Source: Crocodylus rhombifer | Taxonomy: Eukaryota; Chordata; Crocodylia; Crocodylidae | Length of the DNA: 64,000 nt | Direction of reading: 5' to 3' | Assembly: GCA_038503035.1 (NCBI GenBank) | Contig: JAVSML010001068.1 | Coordinates: 417,591-481,590 of the forward strand | Shown: positions 60,480 through 64,000 of the stretch, piece after piece | Layout of the letters: the number at the start of each line of letters is the position of its first letter | How positions within the stretch are numbered: the stretch's first letter is position 1 | Translations under genes and position numbers: made by a program | The notes under the pieces: model-generated | Told to the model about the DNA's origin: nothing | Database searches by the model: none | What the model saw: the letters and a program-made list of their open reading frames with translations, nothing else

Positions 60480-61275
60480 GTTGGAAACCTGGCAGAGTTT
60501 TCTTTTGCCCTGTCTAACCTCAAATTCTTAATAGTCTTGCTGAGATTCTGCTTCATGGAGCCAGTGGCCTATTGTTTTCATATCCTTAATGTAGTGAAGT
60601 GCAATTGCACTTGAATAACTGACAGCTTGTTAGTATTTGGAGATACTGAATGCCCCGTCCTTTGTACTTTCCTACTCTCTGTGCCTTTTGGTCAAATAAA
60701 AAGTTGCCTATTTCTAAAATCAGCTTTAAACATAGGTGTGGAGTCAGTTCTTCTCTGAACACCAGGTCATATATCTCCTTGCTTTTCCTGGGCTAAACTG
60801 GCACATACCTGCTTCCCTCTCTCTCTCCCTTACCCCAGCCCAAGGATGTCTGATTCTCACAAATTTATCTAAAGACGCCAATGAATTAAAAAGTCATGAG
60901 AGAAAAATAAAAGAAAAAACAAACAAACATTGGAGTAAATATTTCATAAGTTGAATTTCATTTAAATAATAAATGCTGAATGGGAGCTGTGCATGAGGCA
61001 GGAACCATTCAAAGGAGTAGGATTTGGACACCAAGACTGAAGGGCAAGGAGGAGAGAGCAGAATGATATCATGGAAAATAACTAGGAAAAGACAGGGTTT
61101 TTCTCCTCAGGGCCAGGCCCACTAAGCACTCACAGCTGGCAATTCTCCCTGCTCCTCCCACCTCTTGCCCCACACACAATCCGCATGCATGTAAATGAGT
61201 ACACAAAGGGAGAATCAGGTTCATTGAGACCCGTATGTAATCAACACATTTTGCAAAAAACAGCAACTACATTTT
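60480..61275. other. Unassigned spacer
   Basis: No gene or repeat recognised; contains a perfect 16-base palindrome AAGTGCAATTGCACTT at 60597-60612. Confidence 0.5.
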
Positions 61276-61283
61276 CTCTAAGT

Positions 61284-61543
61284 CAGTGGTTCTCAACCTT
61301 TTTTTTTGACTCAAGACACCCTTCCATAGCTGTTCTGAATGTAGTGGTACCCTGCTTGGGAACCATTCTTGCACTCTCTCACAGTATGTTTATAACCATT
61401 TTGTACATACTTAACCTTGTACCAGGATGGTACCTTCACTTAAATAGTGCTTCTCCTTCTCTGATATTCACACCCTTAATACATTTACAAAGAGTAATCA
61501 TAGCCCCACAATACCACTTACCTGACAAAAACCTGAACCACTG
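61284..61543. mobile_element. hAT-like MITE (CAGTGGTTCTCAACC type)
   Basis: The left end CAGTGGTTCTCAACCTTTTT and the complement of the right end CAGTGGTTCAGGTTTTTG are inverted. CTCTAAGT (61276-61283) and CTCTAGGT (61544-61551) form an 8-bp target duplication with one change. 260 bases, no transposase. Confidence 0.88.
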
Positions 61544-61551
61544 CTCTAGGT

Positions 61552-62398
61552 CCTGCTTTGTTGACCATCAGATACATTAGTGGGGTATAAAGCTGGTACA
61601 GCAGTTGCCAGCAGCATTTTCAGGAAAGTAATGAAGAGTTGACCCTCCCTCATGTCTTTAGGGTTACCCTCCCAGCTCACCTGGCCTCTGGGGAAATTTG
61701 GTGCTTTTCTTACATACCTTGCAAAATGTCCAACCATCATTCTGCACCCAAATTCTGCTTCCTCATACTCTCCCATCATCTGAAAGAGTCAGTACTTGTG
61801 ACCAAAGAGGCTAAGTGGCTGACTTCTAGCATGCAATTCTGGTGGGATATACTTTGGGTGTTAGGGGGGCTCAGTGTGAGCAAGTGTTGGTGTAACATTG
61901 CCTCTAAAACATATCACCTTGTGCCCCTTCCCCGGTCACCCCAAATATTCTATCATCTGATCCCACTTGCAGTTCCATCCACCAACTTTTCTGATTCTCT
62001 TTGCCGCCTACAGTTCTCTTACCGGCTTCATCACCCCACCTTTCCATATCACTTTCTCCTCTTATCTCATGTTCTGTTTCCATCTTGTTTCTACCACCCT
62101 CTCAGGGTTAAAATTTTCTTCCCTTTCCAAGCCAGTTCCTAAATAAAATTAATCTTTATTGTCTCTGGCCAAATTCTGTCTCTCCTGCTCAAGGTTCTAA
62201 TATCAGTTTCTTTTCTGACCCTGATTTCCTCACCCACAAAGTTCAATTTACCTGATTGCTCTTTGGAGATAAAAACAGAGGGGCCTCTTGACTGGACCTG
62301 AGAAACAGGATAGTAGAATTAGGACTGCAGCTTCCTGATGGTTTGTTTGCCAGGCTAACACTTCCTACTGACCCACTAAAATGACAGTAAATCTACAT
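61552..62398. other. Unassigned DNA before the gap
   Basis: CT-rich DNA. A 167-codon frame on the plus strand (61639-62142) has no recognisable domain and an unremarkable start; not accepted as a gene. Confidence 0.5.
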
Positions 62399-62798
62399 NN
62401 NNNNNNNNNNNNNNNNNNNNNNNNNNNNNNNNNNNNNNNNNNNNNNNNNNNNNNNNNNNNNNNNNNNNNNNNNNNNNNNNNNNNNNNNNNNNNNNNNNNN
62501 NNNNNNNNNNNNNNNNNNNNNNNNNNNNNNNNNNNNNNNNNNNNNNNNNNNNNNNNNNNNNNNNNNNNNNNNNNNNNNNNNNNNNNNNNNNNNNNNNNNN
62601 NNNNNNNNNNNNNNNNNNNNNNNNNNNNNNNNNNNNNNNNNNNNNNNNNNNNNNNNNNNNNNNNNNNNNNNNNNNNNNNNNNNNNNNNNNNNNNNNNNNN
62701 NNNNNNNNNNNNNNNNNNNNNNNNNNNNNNNNNNNNNNNNNNNNNNNNNNNNNNNNNNNNNNNNNNNNNNNNNNNNNNNNNNNNNNNNNNNNNNNNNN
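62399..62798. other. Assembly gap (400 N)
   Basis: A run of 400 undetermined bases. Open frames drawn across it are meaningless. A round length suggests a scaffold gap estimate. Confidence 0.99.
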
Positions 62799-62856
62799 CA
62801 AAAATTCTTATTGTCAACAGTGCAATAGAGCAGTATCAATGTCAATAGAGTAATAG

Positions 62857-62930
62857 TTACAGATCTTGGGCATGTTTCATAATCAGTCCACCCCTCAGTT
62901 CCCCATCTGTAAAACTGGGATAGCACTTTC
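62857..62930 (+). mobile_element. MIR-type (CORE-) SINE 3' fragment
   Basis: GATCTTGGGCATGTTTCATA, then CCTCAGTTCCCCATCTGTAA and AACTGGGATAGCA follow the order of the MIR 3' half (TTGGGCAAG...CTCAGTTTCC...CATCTGTAAAATGGG). About 70 bases, lying next to the gap. MIR-like CORE-SINEs are old and found across amniotes. Confidence 0.7.
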
Positions 62931-63457
62931 TTTTCCCATACACTCAGCTTGTCAACTGATATGGAAAAACTTTTTAGAGAAACACTTGCCACATAGTTCA
63001 GAACGTAAATGAGTTTCAATACTGGGTGATGACTCATTTGTACCATAACAGAAACAACAAATAATTTTTAAATTTGGGATTGATGTGGGACCTTTTCTAA
63101 TGTAGATTTTACTCTGTGCTGTTGCACATATTAGAAAAATGAGGCATGGGTGGGAAATGTTGTGATTTAATTGCCTTTCTGGCTTTTCCTCCGCTAGGGA
63201 GATTTCCTGCATGAAAGAGCAAAGGACTATCAACAATAATAATTCATGCCAAGGACAAGAACCTCTGTAATTTGATTAGTTTCAGGATTCAAATACATTG
63301 TTGTATAAAGCAGTATCTGATCATTTTTCCTCTTGAACCTAGTAAGTTTTGCCCCTTTGGTTTTGAAAAAGGATATGAAAGGTATGCAAGAACTAAATGA
63401 AAAATAATATTCATTATATCTGGCATGACTGTGCTGAATTTAAAACCATGAACATCT
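62931..63457. other. Unassigned DNA
   Basis: Nothing recognised. Confidence 0.5.
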
Positions 63458-63886
63458 TGGCTGCATCCACATGAGTATGTACATTTAGTTCCCCAGAGAC
63501 AAGTAACAGTGGCCCACCTTGCACCATCATTACTTGTCCCCGGGGAACACCCGTGGCACATGCAATTTCGTGCACAGCAAGTTATCCCAGGTGGGGTAGG
63601 AGAGGCTGCCTTACCTGGGGTGCTGGCGGCCTCCCGGGGCTGCAGCAGCAGTAATTCTGCCAGGTGGCGCCTGGCTAGCAACTGCACCGCAGCTCTGGGC
63701 AACCTGGCTCCACTTTTGAACAGCATGCCCAGAGGTCAAAAAAAGTTGCAGGAAAAAAAAGGGAGCAGCACGTGCACGGGAAGTGCCCCCTTGCAGTGCT
63801 GAGAACATCTGAATGTGTGGTATGTGGCACTGCAGTCATGTCTGTGGCGCCACCTATGCACAGCTGCATTCATCTGGATGCGGCCC
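63458..63886. mobile_element. MITE with GGCCGCATCCA-type ends
   Basis: The left end TGGCTGCATCCACATGAG and the complement of the right end GGGCCGCATCCAGATGAA are inverted repeats in register. The middle is GC-rich (GCAGCAGTAATTCTGCC words). No target duplication found. The ends resemble those of 40715-41508, so one family is likely. Confidence 0.6.
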
Positions 63887-64000
63887 TTGTGTACAAGATT
63901 CCCCCTCCCCTTAAAATATTTACTGTAAAACAAGGCTTTTCCTACACTGTAGGTCTGCAAGATACCATTGCAGACCCACTGAAAAATTCTCTCTTAACCC

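Noticed and set aside
61639..62142. 167-codon plus-strand frame
   Set aside because: CT-rich sequence lacks stops by composition; no domain recognised.
62365..63046. Open frames running through N bases
   Set aside because: They are made of undetermined bases in the assembly gap.

Overview
This window looks like a piece of a large vertebrate nuclear genome, most likely a non-avian archosaur or archelosaur, with a crocodilian as first guess and a turtle as second. The basis is nine fragments of CR1 LINE retrotransposons whose 3' ends read 'TCCCTTCCAGCCC...TCTATGA', the type seen in sauropsids, combined with many short DNA transposons (hAT-like and pogo/Tigger-like) that are scarce in most birds. 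A 400-base run of N marks an assembly gap. I found no host gene, exon, tRNA, rRNA or CRISPR array. The window reads as intergenic or deep intronic DNA built from layers of transposable elements.

Layout. 0-6 kb: two CR1 copies in opposite orientation (1.55-3.15 kb minus; 4.35-5.09 kb plus), then a pogo/Tigger-type MITE flanked by TA. 6-17 kb: a possible hAT element with repeated subterminal motifs, mostly unassigned AT-rich DNA, then a well bounded solo LTR on the minus strand (15.9-16.7 kb). 17-20 kb: an old non-CR1 LINE on the minus strand, split by about 1 kb of foreign DNA. 21-25 kb: a repeat shared with 38.6 kb, an LTR-like segment and a composite MITE. 28-34 kb: the most structured zone, with a hAT-like element inside a duplicated CTATATAC and two long foldback elements with TAGGGC termini and 8-bp target duplications. 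35-51 kb: two 1.4-kb CR1 copies (plus), a possible second LTR, several MITEs and CR1 fragments. 53-64 kb: a second pogo/Tigger-like element, three small hAT elements with readable target duplications, a third TAGGGC element, a MIR-like SINE trace and the gap.

How the parts relate. No pathway or operon is encoded. The only protein-coding signal is decayed reverse transcriptase and C-terminal LINE sequence, broken by stops and frameshifts. The short elements have no visible transposase and would have depended on enzymes encoded elsewhere. The useful content is structural: insertion boundaries, target duplications, palindromes and nesting, which allow a relative chronology. I did not find an undescribed functional system; the best candidates for a second look are the TAGGGC-ended foldback elements and the set of minus-strand LTR-like segments.
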